Notes: generated from the letters alone by a model not told the origin. A DNA stretch of 64,000 nt from Talpa occidentalis (GCF_014898055.3 NW_023602073.1:18399784-18463783); one strand, 5' to 3'; positions 21,561 to 33,186 are shown, counted from the stretch's first letter. Program-made: numbers and translations.

Positions 21561-21794
21561 CTCTGAGCCCTTGTTTTTCCAGGAACTCTGTCTCTCCAGC
21601 ATCCCTGACAATTATACCCCTCCGCCTGGTCCCCGAAAAGCTCTCCTTGCGGAATTCAGTCTTTTGCCTTCTACAAGCCTCAGTGGAAAATGTTCCTGGC
21701 TATTTCTCTCGATGGATGTTGTTTAGAGTCGAACAGGGTCCCCTCCCATCCTTCCAAATTCTTACTTTGATGATCCAACCCCCCCCCCACCCCG

Positions 21795-22010
21795 GGCCTC
21801 AGAATATGACCTCATTTGGAAATAGGGCCATTGCACATGGAATCAGTTAAGATGAGGTCATACAGGAGTCGGGTGGGTCCCTCAAAAACATGACGGGTGT
21901 CCTCATGAAACCGGAAATTTGGAGACAAACAGGCCCTGTGGACATGGACATAGACAACAGACAATGCAGTTCCGTGCCAAGGGCTGGAAGATTTGGTCAG
22001 GGGACAACCA
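21795..22010 (+). mobile_element. MaLR (MLT1-like) LTR fragment
   Basis: AATATGACCTCATTTGGAAA, TAGGGCCATTGCA and TTAAGATGAGGTCATAC follow the wording of old mammalian MaLR LTRs. Present in both units (40005-40210 in unit 2). Exact subfamily not determined. Confidence 0.45.
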
Positions 22011-22151
22011 GAAGCTCTGGGAGAAGCCAGAAAAAAATCCTTCCAACCCTCGTAAGGAAACATTGGGGGAGCAATTTGTCCTGAATGAATTCCACCCACT
22101 GATATTTTATGGACTCTACCCGCAATGCCAAAGAGAGACCAAGCGCCGAGG

Positions 22152-22170
22152 ACTACAGCTCCCATAATGC
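22152..22170 (+). promoter_or_regulatory. ZNF143-type promoter motif, unit 1
   Basis: ACTACAGCTCCCATAATGC fits the ACTACAnnTCCCAnnATGC motif bound by ZNF143 (often at CpG promoters). It is conserved exactly in unit 2 at 40360-40378. No exon is recognisable nearby, so which transcript it serves is open. Confidence 0.5.
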
Positions 22171-22254
22171 CAGACACCTGCGGCGACACTTGACCTCTTG
22201 GCGTGGGGGTTGCTGGGACTCAGGGCGGAGTCAAGCGGCCATACTTGGTCAAAG

Positions 22255-22410
22255 CCAGACAGAGCAGGCAAGTCAGGAAAGGTCTGCTGCATAATGGGGG
22301 TAGCTGCCTGGTGCGCCAGGATCGAACTTGTGCTGCAGAGGCTGCGGACAGCTTCATAGGTTGCGTCTTGATAGCCCTGAGACTTTAACCCCTGTGCCAC
22401 CAGGGAGGCC
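22255..22410 (-). mobile_element. Chimeric SINE at a deletion joint
   Basis: The left two thirds match the SINE at 40462-40570 of unit 2. The right end (TTGATAGCCCTGAGACTTTAAC onward) matches the SINE at 41570-41604. The 1 kb between these two SINEs in unit 2 is missing here, so the element is a recombinant left by an Alu-Alu-type deletion. Confidence 0.8.
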
Positions 22411-22963
22411 CTGTTTGCAGACCCTTTTAGAGTAAGTTCCATTCCCTGTAGTTTTTGTCTTCTCCTGTGGGTTTTTTTCACCAGCCCCATCTTGGAGCCC
22501 ACCTATGCTGTGCAGAAGTGAAGAATTGTTTCCCCATCCAGGGCACCATTCCCTACCCCCGGGGAAAGTTCTGCACCTCCTAATTCTAACTAATCTCTAC
22601 ACTTCGAGTGAGTCATTTGCCTCAGCCAGACCTTATTTCTTTTTTCCTTTCCACACAGGACTTTGATATTATTTTATCCTTTGTTGTGGGATATCTTTGT
22701 GTCTGGTTTTCAGGTCTCCTTCCCTGTGAAATTACTCCATTTGTAAGTGTACATTTGTTGTGTCCATGGAAGGAGGTAAGTTCAGGTTGAGTCTACACTG
22801 GTAACTTGAACCCAGTCCCCCAAACCTGTCTTGAAGACACATGACATGCTTCATGAATATCCAATATCTCACTAGATTTGGTGAGTTCTTAGTCATTACT
22901 TCTTTAAACATTCTTCCTCCTTTTCTCTCTTCTCTAAGGCTCCAATAAGTTGCGAATTGCTAC
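22411..22963. other. Noncoding spacer, part of unit end
   Basis: Duplicated at 41605-42154. The stretch near 22890-22950 (CATTACTTCTTTAAACATTC...CTCCAATAA) resembles antisense L1 ORF1 text. Nothing else recognised. Confidence 0.45.
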
Positions 22964-23229
22964 TTTTTTTTTAAGATTTATTTATTTTTGTACAGGAACT
23001 GGGGTACAGGCCAGAGGCATGGGAGGGTGAGAGGATTCACCAGAGACAGAGCAGGGAGCAGAACAGGCAGACTGACGAAATACACTGCTGAGGGGAGCAG
23101 CAGGCAAGACAGGAGAGGTCTGTCATGCCATGTGGGATCCTTGCTGGCCAGCTGGCCAACCCGTGCTGCAGAGGCTGTGAACAGCTTCACATTGCAGAGC
23201 TCAACCGCCTGCGCCACCAGGGAGGCCCC
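22964..23229 (-). mobile_element. SINE beside the L1 empty site
   Basis: Antisense copy; counterpart 42155-42426. Directly to its right, GCAAATTGTTTCTTTT (23230-23245) is the uninterrupted target of the full-length L1 found in unit 2. Confidence 0.85.
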
Positions 23230-23333
23230 GCAAATTGTTTCTTTTAATGGCGTTTATGAATCAAAGTATTTCCCCACTCTTTAATTTTTATATCTTTGTT
23301 ATTATCTGCTGGATATTCTCAAGTCCCTGTCTT

Positions 23334-23472
23334 TGAAAAAAAGGTTTATGCATACAAGAACTGGGGTACATGTCAGAGGTGCTGGGGCTATGAGAGGATT
23401 CACCAGAGACAGCGTGGGGAACACAAAAGGTGGATTGATAAATAAACTACTGAGGGGACCATGTGGGTAGCT
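23334..23472 (-). mobile_element. SINE, internally truncated
   Basis: Antisense copy that breaks off after GAGGGGACCATGTGGGTAGC. The unit 2 copy (48910-49170) is full length, so unit 1 lost the rest together with about 350 bp of flanking DNA. Confidence 0.7.
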
Positions 23473-24095
23473 TCCTTTATCTTTATCTTCTGACTTATTT
23501 CACTGATTATAATCCTTTCTGGCTCCATCCATGTTGTTGCAAATGGCATGAGTTTATCTTTTGATTGGTGAGTAGTATTCCATTGTGTATCTACAGCACA
23601 TCTTGATCCACTCATCTGTTTTTGTACATTTAGGTTGATTCATTATCTTAGCTATTGTAAATAGTGTCCTCTGGGTAGATTCCTAGGAGTGGAATCACTG
23701 GGTGATGTGGTAGCTCCATTTTTAGTAATTTGAGCAACCGCCACACAGTTTTCTGGGTTGCTAACTCAGATTTTTACTTCTGCTTGATCCGTTATGATTT
23801 TCAAGCTCTGTTGTTTTCCTCGAAGTACTGACAATACCTTAATTTCATTGTGAATGTCTTTGTTAATTTGTACATTATGATACATAAATATATTGTAATA
23901 CCATTTCCATGGTAGTACTAATTAGCACCTCTGTTGTATCACTTTTTGGTTTTGTTTGAAAAAAATTAAATTTTAGTCTCAGCATTTTGGTTATTATAAT
24001 ACCGTACTGTCATGTATATTACTATACTGTGCCTTTGATGTCTTAATGTTTTTCAGTAGTAGGTTCAGGTTTTGTTTTTTCTCTTTAATATTATT
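23473..24095 (-). mobile_element. Old L1 3' fragment
   Basis: Minus strand resembles the C-terminal end of L1 ORF2 (open frame 23400-23615 reads ATTWMEPERIIISEISQK) and the start of a 3'UTR, heavily diverged. Counterpart 49490-50130, where more of the element survives. Confidence 0.6.
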
Positions 24096-27000
24096 TTTTT
24101 TCAGTATTTTTTTTTAAATAATAAATTTTATTTTTATATTCCCCATACAATATCAACCCCCCCATTCTGACCCCAATCCCTCCCCTCCCACCACCCCCAC
24201 CCCTCAAAAAGTGTCTCTGGTTCATAGTTTTTTGTTGATTTTGATTTTCACTTTCTTATAGTTATTCATTTTCCTGGTCCCTTATTTAAGTTTGCTAGAT
24301 TCCTGCTATGAGTGAGACCATCCGGTATTTTTCTTTTTCTTTCTGGCTTATTTCGCTGAGCATGATCCCTTCCAGCACCATCCATGTTGCTGCAAATTGA
24401 ATGTGTTTCTCTTTTTTGAATGCTGAGTAATATTCCGTGGTATATATGTACCATATCTTCTTGATCCAGTCATCTATTTTTGGGCATTTGGGCTGTTTCC
24501 AAAGCTTAGCTATTGTAAATAGTGCTGCTATAAACATAGGGGTGCAGGTGTTCTTTGGAATTGATGTTTCTGTGTCCTTTGGGTAAATACCTAGGAGTGG
24601 AATTGCTGGATCATATGGAAGCTCTATGTTTAGTAGGTCCAGAAATCTCCACACAGCTCTACATAGTGGTTGGACCAGTTTGCACTCCCACCAACAGTGC
24701 AGGAGAGTTCCTTTTTCTCCACACCCTCGCCAACATTTGTTGTTGCTAGTTTTTTTAATATGTGCCATTCTCACTGCTGTAAGATGGTATCATATTGTAG
24801 TCTTGATTTGCATTTCCCTGATTACAAGTGATGTTGAACATTTTTTCATATGCCTGTTGGCCATTTGCATTTCCTCTTCAGAGAAGTTTCTTTTTAGCTC
24901 TTCTGCCCATTTTTTGACTGGATTATTTTCTTTGTTGTTGTTGAGTCTCATCAGCTCTTTGCAGATTTTTGTGATCAGTCCTTTATTATCAGTGTTGTGT
25001 GCAATAATGTTCTCCCAGTCAGTGGGGTTTCTTTTTGTTTTTGTTATTGTCTCTTTTGCTGTGCAGAAGCTCTTTAATTTGATGTAGTCCCAGCTGTTGA
25101 TCTTTGCCTTCACTATCACTGCTTTGGGTGATGTGCCTGTAAAGATGTCTTTGATGTGAATATCATGTAGTGTTTCGCCTATATTTACTTCTATGTATTT
25201 TATGGTTTCAGGTCTTATGTCTAGTTCTTTAACCCATTGTGAGTTGATTTTTGTGTATGGTGTGAGGTAGTGGTCAAGCTTCATTCTTTTGCATGTAGTG
25301 ACCAAGTTTTCCCAGCACCATTTATTGAACAAACTTTCTTTGCTCCAATGCATATTCTTTGCTCCTTTGTCAAAGATTAGTTGATCATAAATCTGTGGGT
25401 TTATTTCTGGATTTTCTATTCGATTCCTTTGGTCTGTATGTCTGTTCTTGTTCCAATACCATGCAGTTTTGATGATTATGGATTTGTAGTATAGTTTGAA
25501 GTCTGGGAGTGTGATGCCTCCATTCCCTTCTTTTTTTTTCAGGAGAGCTTTGGCTATTTGGGTTTTTTTGTGATTCCATATGAATTTCATCAATAATTGT
25601 TCTATTTCTTTGAAGAATGTCATTGAAATTTTGATTGGAATAGCATTGAATCTGTATATTGCTTTTGGTAGGATGGCCATTTTAATAATGTTTATTCTTC
25701 CAATCCATGAGCAGGGGATGTCTTTCCATTTCTTTGTGTCTTCTTCTATTTCTTTTAACAGTGTTTTATAGTTTTCTTTGTATAGGTCCTTTACCTCTTT
25801 TGTTAGATTTAGTCCCAAATATTTGATTTTTTTTGTTTCCATAATAAAAGGGATTTTTTTATTTCTTCTTCTTCAGATTTATTGTTTGTGTATAGGAAGG
25901 CTACTGACTTTTGCGTGTTGATTTTGTATCCTCCCACTTTACTGAACTGATTGATGAGTTGAATTAGTTTTTTTGTGGAGTTTTTGGGGTTCTCTATGTA
26001 TATTATCATATCATCTGCAAATAGTGATAGTTTGACTTCTTCTTTTCCTATTTGGATTCCTTGTATGTCTTTCTCTTGTCTTATTGCTCTGGCTAGGACT
26101 CCCAGTATTATATTGAAAAGCAGTGGTGAGAGTGGACATCCTTGTCTTGTTCCCGATCTTAATGGAATTGCTTTCAGCTTTTCACCATTGAGAATGATAC
26201 TGGCTGTTGGCTTGTCATATGTGGCCTTTATGATGTTGAGGTATGTTCCTTGTATCCCAAGAATTTCAAGTGCTTTTATCATGAATGGGTGTTGCACTTT
26301 GTTGAAAGCTTTCTCAGCATCTATTGATATTATCATATGGTTTTTACATTTTTTGTTGATGTGTTGGATAACATTGATTAATTTTCAGATGTTGAACCAT
26401 CCTTGTGTCCCTGGAATAAATCCTACTTGGTCGTGGTGAATTATCTTATGGATACATTATTGGATTCTGATAGCTAAAATTTTATTGAGGATTTTTACAT
26501 CCGTGTTCATTGGAGAGATTGGCCTGTAGTTTTCTTTTTTTGTGTTGTCCTTGTTCAGTTTTGGAATTAGTGTAATGTTGGCTTCATAGAACGTGTTTGG
26601 TATTATTCCTTCCTTCTCAATTTTTTGAAAGAGTTTGTGATGGATAGGCACTAATTCGTTTCTGAATGTTTGGTGGAATTCGTTTGTAAATCCATCAGGT
26701 CCTGGGCTTTTGTTTTTGGGGAGGTTTTTGATTACCATTTCTATTTTGCTGCTTGTAATTGGTCTGTTTAGGTGTTTTATTTCTTCTTTCTCTAGCTTTG
26801 GGTGATTGTAGAGTTGTAGGAATTTGTCCATCTCTTCTAGACTGTTGTATTTGTTTGCATATAACTGTTCATAGTAGTTTCTGATTATTGTTTTGATTTC
26901 TGCTGTGTCTGTTGTGATTTCTCCTCTTTCATGTGTGATCCTACTTATTTGTGCTTTCTCCCATTTTTCCTTTGTGAGCCTGGCTAGGGGTTTGTCTATT

Positions 27001-27656
27001 TTATTTTTTTGAAGAACCAACTGTTGGTTTCATTGATCTTTTGGAGTTTTTTTTAGTTTTGATTTCATTTATTTCTGCTTTGATTTTTATTATTTCTTTT
27101 CTTCTACTGTTCTTTGGGGTCTTTTTGTTGTTCTTTTTCTAGTTCTTTGAGATGTGACATTAGGTTGTTTCTTTGAGTTCTTTCTTGTTTCTTGATGTGA
27201 GCCTCTATTGCTATATGTTTTCCTCATATTGCTGATTTTGCTGAGTCCCATACATTTAGGAAATTGGTGTCCTCTTTGTCATTCAACTCAAAGTATTTTT
27301 TAATTTCTTATTTGATATCGTCATTAGTCCAGTGGTCTTCCCGTAGTGTGGGTTTCAATCTCCATGAGGTAGGAGAGTTCCTTGCCTTGTTTTTATGATT
27401 TATTTCTAGTTTGATGCCTTCATGGTCAGAGAAGATGGTTGGTATGATTTCAATCTTGGTGTATCTGTTGATGTTTGTCTTGTGTCCCAGTATGTGATCT
27501 ATCCTGGAGAATGATCCATATGCGTTTGAGAAAAATGTGTACTCAGACTTTTTTGGATTTAGTGTTCTGTAGATGTCTGTTAAGCCCATGAGCTCTAGAT
27601 CCTTATTTAGAGCTTTAGTGTCCTTACTTATTTTTTGTCTCATTGATCTATCTATT

Positions 27657-27660
<4 letters not shown>

Positions 27661-27700
<40 letters not shown>

Positions 27701-27962
27701 TTTATTTATTTATTTATTTAGCAATGGGTACAGTCAGAAGCGCGGGAGGGTGAGAGAATTCACCAGAGCCAGAGCGGGGAGCAGAGCAGGCAGAAGGACC
27801 GAAGTACACTGCTGAGGGGAGCAGCGGGCGGCAGGAGAGGTCTGCGCGCCATGTGGGACTCTCCTCCTGTGGCCGGGGAGCAGCCGGGGCTTGAACCGGC
27901 ACTGCAGAGGCTGCGGGCGGCTTCACAACCCAGCGCTCAACCGCTGCGCCACCGGGGAGGCC
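27661..27962 (-). mobile_element. SINE nested in L1, long poly(T)
   Basis: Antisense copy with a run of about 34 T (27660-27693). It is flanked by TGATCTATCTATTGTT on both sides, a 16-bp target-site duplication within L1 ORF2. It is not shared with the unit 3 L1. Confidence 0.9.
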
Positions 27963-29707
27963 CCTGATCTATCTATTGTTGATAGTGGTGTGTTGAGGTC
28001 TCCTACTACATATGCGTTTTCTCTGATGTCTGTTTTCAGAGATGATAATAGTTGTCTGATATATTTTGGTGCTCCTTCATTTGGTGAGTATATGTTAATG
28101 AGTGTTGTTATTTCTTCTTGAAGTATTTTCCCCTTGATCATAATGCAGTGACCATTGGGGTCTCTTTTTTACCTTTTTGCGTTTGAAATCTGTTTTATCT
28201 GATATAAGTATAGCTGTTCCTGCCTTCATTTTGGTCCATTTGTTTGTAGGATTGTTTTCCATCCATTATGTTGAGTCTATTTTTATCTTTTGTAGTTAAA
28301 TGTGTTTCCTGGAAACAGCAAAAGGTTGGGTTTTATTTCTTAATCCAGCCTGCAACTCTGTGTTTTTTTATTGAAGAGTTTAGTCCATTTACATTTAGAG
28401 TTAATATTGGTATGTTAGTGTCTGTATTTGCCATTTTGATTGTCTTTCCCCTGATTTTATTTATTATTTTAATAACTTTTTTTGGCCTTGTTTCATTGTT
28501 ATTCATCCCTCTGTTGGTTCTGGCTTTAGGACTCCTTGTAATATTTTTTTGGAGTGGGGGTTTAGTTGTAATGACATTCCAGAGTCTCTGTTGGTGTGGG
28601 AAGGTCCTCATTCTTTCTTCATAGAGGAAGGAAAGCTTTGAAGGATAGAGTATTCTTGGTTGGCATTTGTTGTTGGAGTCTGTTGACTATGTCCCTCCAC
28701 TCTCTCCTTGCCTATGGTGTTTCTTTGGTGAAGTTTGACATCAGTCTGACCGGTTTTCCTTTGTATGTTTCCTGTTTATTCCCTCTAGTCAGCTTCATTA
28801 CTTTTTCCTTGTCTTGGATTCTTGGGAGCTTTACTATTATGTGTCTTGCTGTATTTTCCTTTCATCAAGGAAGTTTGGTATTCTTGCTTCTTGTATGTCT
28901 GTTTTCAGCTCCTTCTTCACATTTAGGAAGTTCTCTTCAATTATTTCCTTGAATATTTTCTCTGTTCCTAGGTCTCTCTCCTCTCCTTCTGGGACTCCTA
29001 TAACTCTTATATTTCCTTTCCTCATGGAGTCAGATAATTCCCGAAGTCTTTCTTCAGTCTTTTTCATTCGTACTTGTCTTTCTTTTTCTGTTTTGGTCCT
29101 TTTTGTTTCTGTGTCTTCGAGAGTGCTTATTTGTTCTTCCATTTCAACTATTCTGTTATCACTGCTTTTCCCAGAGTTCTTTAGCTCTTCCATTAATCCT
29201 TTGATTTCCTGCATTTCCTTCACTTCCCTCTATTTAGGGACTCAATTTCATTCTTCTGATCATTGTTTTTCTTAATGACTTCTGACAGTTTTTTTTAATC
29301 AGTGCAATTTTAAAGTCTCTTTCTGGAAGGCTCAGAAGATCTTCCCAGTCACTGTTGTTGCAATCTGTGGGTGGTTTTCTTTTTGCAGTGTGTCTTTTTC
29401 CTGAGGACTTGCTTGGTTGCATGCAAGTGTTTCTTTTCCCTGCTGCTTGTTTTCTAATTTGTCCTATGCTTTGGGACACTGTGTCACTGGTACTTGCCAG
29501 CATCTTTTTGGTGTGCTCTTTCGGGGATGTCAGAAACTAGTGTTCCAATCGAGTCTGAATTCTGGTAGGGCAGTAGTACTATGAATTTGTTAGTGGTCAC
29601 TGTCACATAGAATCTCCTCCTTCTGTATTTGTTTAATTCCAAGGAGGGTCTTATGGTCCCACAGTCTACCCTGAGGTGGCAGGATCACCTGCTGGACTCC
29701 AAATCGC

Positions 29708-30033
29708 TGGATCCCCCTCTGGGCTCAGACTGGTGTGGCCAGACAGGGCCAGGCTTGTGGGGGCTTCTCAGCTCACTGGCTTGTGGCAGCATTTCAGTTC
29801 ACCTCTGGCTGTGGGTGTAGCCCTTTCCCAACACCACACAGTCTAGGGGTGTTGCAAAAACGCCAAAGGTCCTAGATCAAAGATGGAGAGTTGGGAGGGC
29901 ACTTCAGTCCACCGGTGGTCTGCCCTGCACTGAATGGATCCCCCTCTGGGCTCCTGGTGGCCAGATGGGGGCTGGCTTGTGGGGGCTTTTCAGCTCACCT
30001 CTGGCTGGGAGCACAGTCCTTTCCCAGCTCCAT
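29708..30033 (-). promoter_or_regulatory. Monomeric 5'UTR of the boundary L1
   Basis: Two tandem monomers start at 29708 and 29935 (each beginning TGGATCCCCCTCTGGGCTC on the plus strand). The outermost is cut short at about 100 bp. The unit 3 L1 carries the same monomer type at 57625-58111 with one more copy. Confidence 0.6.
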
Positions 30034-30059
30034 CTAATTCCCACATTTTAATAGGAATA

Positions 30060-30150
30060 TTTTTTTCAAGAAAGTAAAGTTTATTTAGAGGAATAGAAGA
30101 AAAGCAAAGACTCCAAGGCAATGATGCCAAATGAAAGGCAAAAGATGCCC
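30060..30150 (-). pseudogene. Short processed-transcript insertion, unit 2 copy
   Basis: About 85 bp with minus-strand AATAAA (30085-30080) shortly before an A-run (T-run 30060-30066 on plus). It is flanked by TTTTAATAGGAAT / TTTTATCAGGAATTTTT. This layout is that of a 5'-truncated mRNA 3' end copied by L1. The parent gene is not recognised. Unit 1 has the empty site at 3605-3620. Confidence 0.6.
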
Positions 30151-30227
30151 TTTTATCAGGAATTTTTAACATGGTAGGAGACCACCACAGGGATCTCTTT
30201 TTTCTTTTTTCTCACCTTTTTTTTTTT

Positions 30228-30448
30228 TTGCATAGAACTGGGGTGCAAGCCAGAGGTGTGGGGGTTGAGAGAATTCACCAGTCAGTGAGGAGCAGAACAG
30301 GTGGATCTACTGAAATACACTGCTAAGGGGAGCAGTGGGCTAGACAGGTCTGCTGCTCCATATGTGGGTTCACTCCCTGGAGGGGGAACAAACTCAGGTG
30401 ATAGTGGTTTCCGTACTGAAACCTAACCACTAAGCCACTAAGGAGGCC
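30228..30448 (-). mobile_element. Diverged SINE
   Basis: Counterpart of 3677-3902, with the same decayed head. Confidence 0.65.
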
Positions 30449-30529
30449 CTTTTCCCACTTCTTTCAGCTTCTGTTTTTATTGTCTTCTTCAAGTGTTTTG
30501 TACAATACACTGGTGAAATACAGATTCTG

Positions 30530-30756
30530 GGCCTCCCTCTGGCGCAGTGGGTTGAGTGCAGCGCTGTGGAGCTGTCTTTGACGCGCTGGCCAGGGAGATT
30601 CCCACATGGCGAGGCACACCTCTCCTGTCTCCCCCACTGCTCCCCTCAGCAGTGTACTTTGGTCCTTCTGCCTGTTCTTCTCCTTGCTGTTTCTGTCAAA
30701 TTCTCTCACCCTCCCACGCCTCTAGCCTGTACACCAGTACTTGTATAAATAAATAA
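30530..30756 (+). mobile_element. SINE, host of a nested SINE
   Basis: Counterpart of 3984-4249. A small internal deletion removed part of the box B region; its tail is split by the next element. Confidence 0.8.
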
Positions 30757-31026
30757 TTTTTTTTAAGATTTATTTATCGATTTATACAAGCACTGGGTGC
30801 AGTCAGAAGTGCAGGAGGGTGAGAGAATCCACCAGAGCCAGAGGGGAGAGCAGAGAAGACAGACTGACGAAGTACACTGCTGTGGGGAGCAGTGGTTGGC
30901 AGGAGATGTCTGCGCCCCATGTGAGACCCTCGCCTGGCAGCCGGGGATGGAGATGGAACCGGCACTGCAGAGGCTGCGGGCAGCTTTGCAACCCAGTGCT
31001 CAACCGCTGCGCCACTGGGGAGGCCC
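30757..31026 (-). mobile_element. SINE nested in SINE tail, unit 2 only
   Basis: Antisense insertion into the host's AAATAAATAA tail, which is repeated on the right (31027-31040). Units 1 and 3 lack it, so it is younger than the unit split. Confidence 0.85.
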
Positions 31027-31889
31027 AAATAAATAAATCTTAAAAAAAAATAGATTCTGTCACCCCGCTGAGAAGCCACTAGGTATGTTTGTATCAGACC
31101 GTTCTAAAATTATTTTAAGTTCTCATTTTTTCAGCTGTGATCCAAACCTGCATTTTTTAACATCTACCTTTGGAATGTGGAACAGAAAGGGGAACAAATG
31201 TGTACACAAAGCTCTCTGTTGTTAATAATTGAAAGGTTTTGGCGCAGTAAAGAGAGTCAGGTCTAGTTTCTGAAAGGCAGAGATTTTATTGTGCTCTCCG
31301 GCGAGGGTCAGGAGTCGAAGCTGCTTTTCAAAGTTTTTACTCCTCTCAGAACTGGTTGTTCTTTCATCGCTGCTTATCAGGTCCAGCTCTAGCTGGTCTC
31401 CTTGATGCAGGCTATAGCAGTTTCAAGTTCCCCCTTTTCTGCCCCATCCCTGCCCTGGCCTCGACCTTACAATAATCACTTCTTTGGTTATACACTAAGG
31501 CATCTTTTGTGTTTTGGTCAGAATCAATGAAACTCAGGCTAATATATTGGATTTGCATTTCCAGTAAAATCTAAGACCTTTCAAATTTCTTTCCAGTGTT
31601 GGTGATATGCCAGGAGGGACATGGCTTTCTCAAGCACAAATGACAAGATGGGGAGGTTGAGAATAGTCTCTGGAACAAGTCACAGATTGTCTTTCCAAGT
31701 GCCTGAGGAGGGAGTGAGGACCCTCTCTGCAGCAGTCAGTTGACCATGTGATGAGGATGATGGTGAAGGAGAAAACACCCTACACCTGTTCTGTTTTTGT
31801 CAGTGTCCTGTTGAAAGGGAGACGGGTTAAGGAGTCACCAAAGTTGGTGTAGAGCTTCGAGTGGTTCAGGAGGAATAAAACGATTTCTT

Positions 31890-32515
31890 TTTGTGTCTAG
31901 AGGCCCAGGGTCCCGGGGTGGACACCCATCGCAGGCTGAGCCTTGCCCGCGAACGCGCTCAGGGACGCCTCCTGCTAGAAGTTCTGCCCAGAGCCTCTGG
32001 GCTGTCGGGGCCTCGGGCGCGCGGGACGCGGGTCCTGCCCTCACAGCTGCTGGAAACGGGCTGGGGGCGCAGCTGCCTAGAGACAGACCCCAGGGGCAGC
32101 TATTCGCGCCCCACGGCGCACCTGCAGGTGCTCAACCTCTAGGGGGCCCGACCCCGAGGCGTCCGCGCGCCCTGATGTCTCCTGTAGAAACGCTCGGGGA
32201 GGCCGCCTGTCTCCATAGCAGCGGCAACGCCCGCGGTGTCCGCACCTGCGCGGTGGGGTCTTCCGGCCGGGGTGGGGGCGGGGCGGCTCGCACGTGCTCG
32301 GGCGGGGCGTTTGGGCGGGAGGCAGGACGTAAAGGGCGCCGTCGCGAGTCGCCTCCGCGCGTGCGTCAGGGCGGCCGCTCCCTGTCATGGCCGCGCCTGT
32401 GACCGTGTGTGGGCGGAGAGAGCCCTTGTCACGGGGAAGGCGAAGCTCTCGGTCGGACTCTCCCAGACAAAGGACTGCAGAGGCGGGCGTTTCAGCGTTT
32501 CCAGGCCCTCCTGCC
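31890..32515 (+). promoter_or_regulatory. CpG-island promoter, unit 2 copy
   Basis: Matches 5095-5745. It carries only one GC-box/CACGTG module (32271-32310), the fewest of the three copies. Its downstream exon has been deleted, so it can no longer drive the original transcript as such. Confidence 0.55.
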
Positions 32516-32527
32516 GGCGGGTGGTGG

Positions 32528-33025
32528 TGGTACAGGGCAGGGAGAGGGGCAGCCCAGAACCCACAAACCTGCCTGCTCTGAATGGGTTCTGCCATCCGCC
32601 GCATCAACACAAATCATATGAGACTTTCATGGGAAGGATCTTTAATACAACTAGGAAACAACACAGGAAAGGCAAAGAATCTAGTTTCTAAATCAAGCAC
32701 CTAAAGTTACCCTCCCCTCGTGGGTAAAAGTCCACCCAAGCAGGATTGGCCCAGAGCAAGGCCCCAAAGCCTGCCACAAGGCTAAAGCACCTTCCAGTGG
32801 GGACCCACAGAAAAGGGTCAGAAACAACCAGACAAGTCTGGAGGGGAAAGAGCAACATCAAAATCAAGACAAAAACTGCCATTGTCACCTCCCCATGGGT
32901 CTCTCACCCACATCTGTGTCACCCAGTCCACGACCAAAATCCAAGCTTAGTGTCTTCATGTGTCTCTCGGCTCCATGCGCCTCCTCCAGGTCTCCTTCTG
33001 GCTCCATCCTACTTGTTTCATTCCT
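32528..33025 (-). mobile_element. Solo LTR-like insertion, unit 2 copy, truncated
   Basis: Matches 5755-6250 of the unit 1 element. The 5' hundred bases (minus strand) are gone at the joint with the SINE at 33026. Confidence 0.5.
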
Positions 33026-33186
33026 CAGAACAGGCAGACTGACGAAATACACTGCTGAGGGGAGCAGCGGACATGGCAGGAGAGGTCTGTCACGCCATGT
33101 GGGACCCTCGCTAGTGGCCGGGGATAGAACCAGCGCTGCAGAGGTTGGCAGCCCAGAGCTTAACCACTGTGCCATGAGGGGAGGCG
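33026..33186 (-). mobile_element. Half SINE at a deletion joint
   Basis: Begins in mid-element at AACAGGCAGACTGACG; counterpart of the right part of 9870-10138. About 3.7 kb of unit 1 DNA (6250-9970) is missing at this joint. Confidence 0.75.

Larger units (their letters stand above)
24105..30033 (-). mobile_element. L1 at the unit 1/unit 2 boundary, broken, probable hybrid
   Basis: About 5.9 kb including a nested SINE. On the minus strand, from right to left: monomer-type 5'UTR (30033-29700), ORF1 pieces (29503-28837), then ORF2 pieces for endonuclease (28611-27308), reverse transcriptase (27020-25809, with a FADD box in 26336-25809) and the C-terminal region with a Cys-rich motif (25842-24295), then the 3'UTR. 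Many frameshifts and stops, so it cannot make either protein. Left flank TTAATATTATTTT and right flank TAATTCCCACATTT do not repeat each other: there is no target-site duplication. This fits a junction L1 made by unequal recombination between two L1s. Confidence 0.85.
30036..33025. repeat. Segmental duplication block X, unit 2 copy
   Basis: Unit 2 counterpart of 3590-6250. Its left end carries the L1 junction and the 85-bp retroposed insert of unit 3. From about 31,150 rightward, including the LTR-like element, it resembles unit 1. It stops inside the LTR, where a deletion joins it to the middle of a SINE (33026). Confidence 0.85.

Noticed and set aside
20000..24100. LIM2, the next gene after NKG7 in human, looked for between NKG7 and the unit boundary in both units
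   Set aside because: No exon with the LIM2 membrane or claudin-type motifs is visible; it probably lies beyond the array.
24626..25087. Membrane-like 153-aa plus-strand frame (and the equivalents at 43000-43461 and 59363-59776)
   Set aside because: Antisense of L1 ORF2; present wherever that part of L1 is present.
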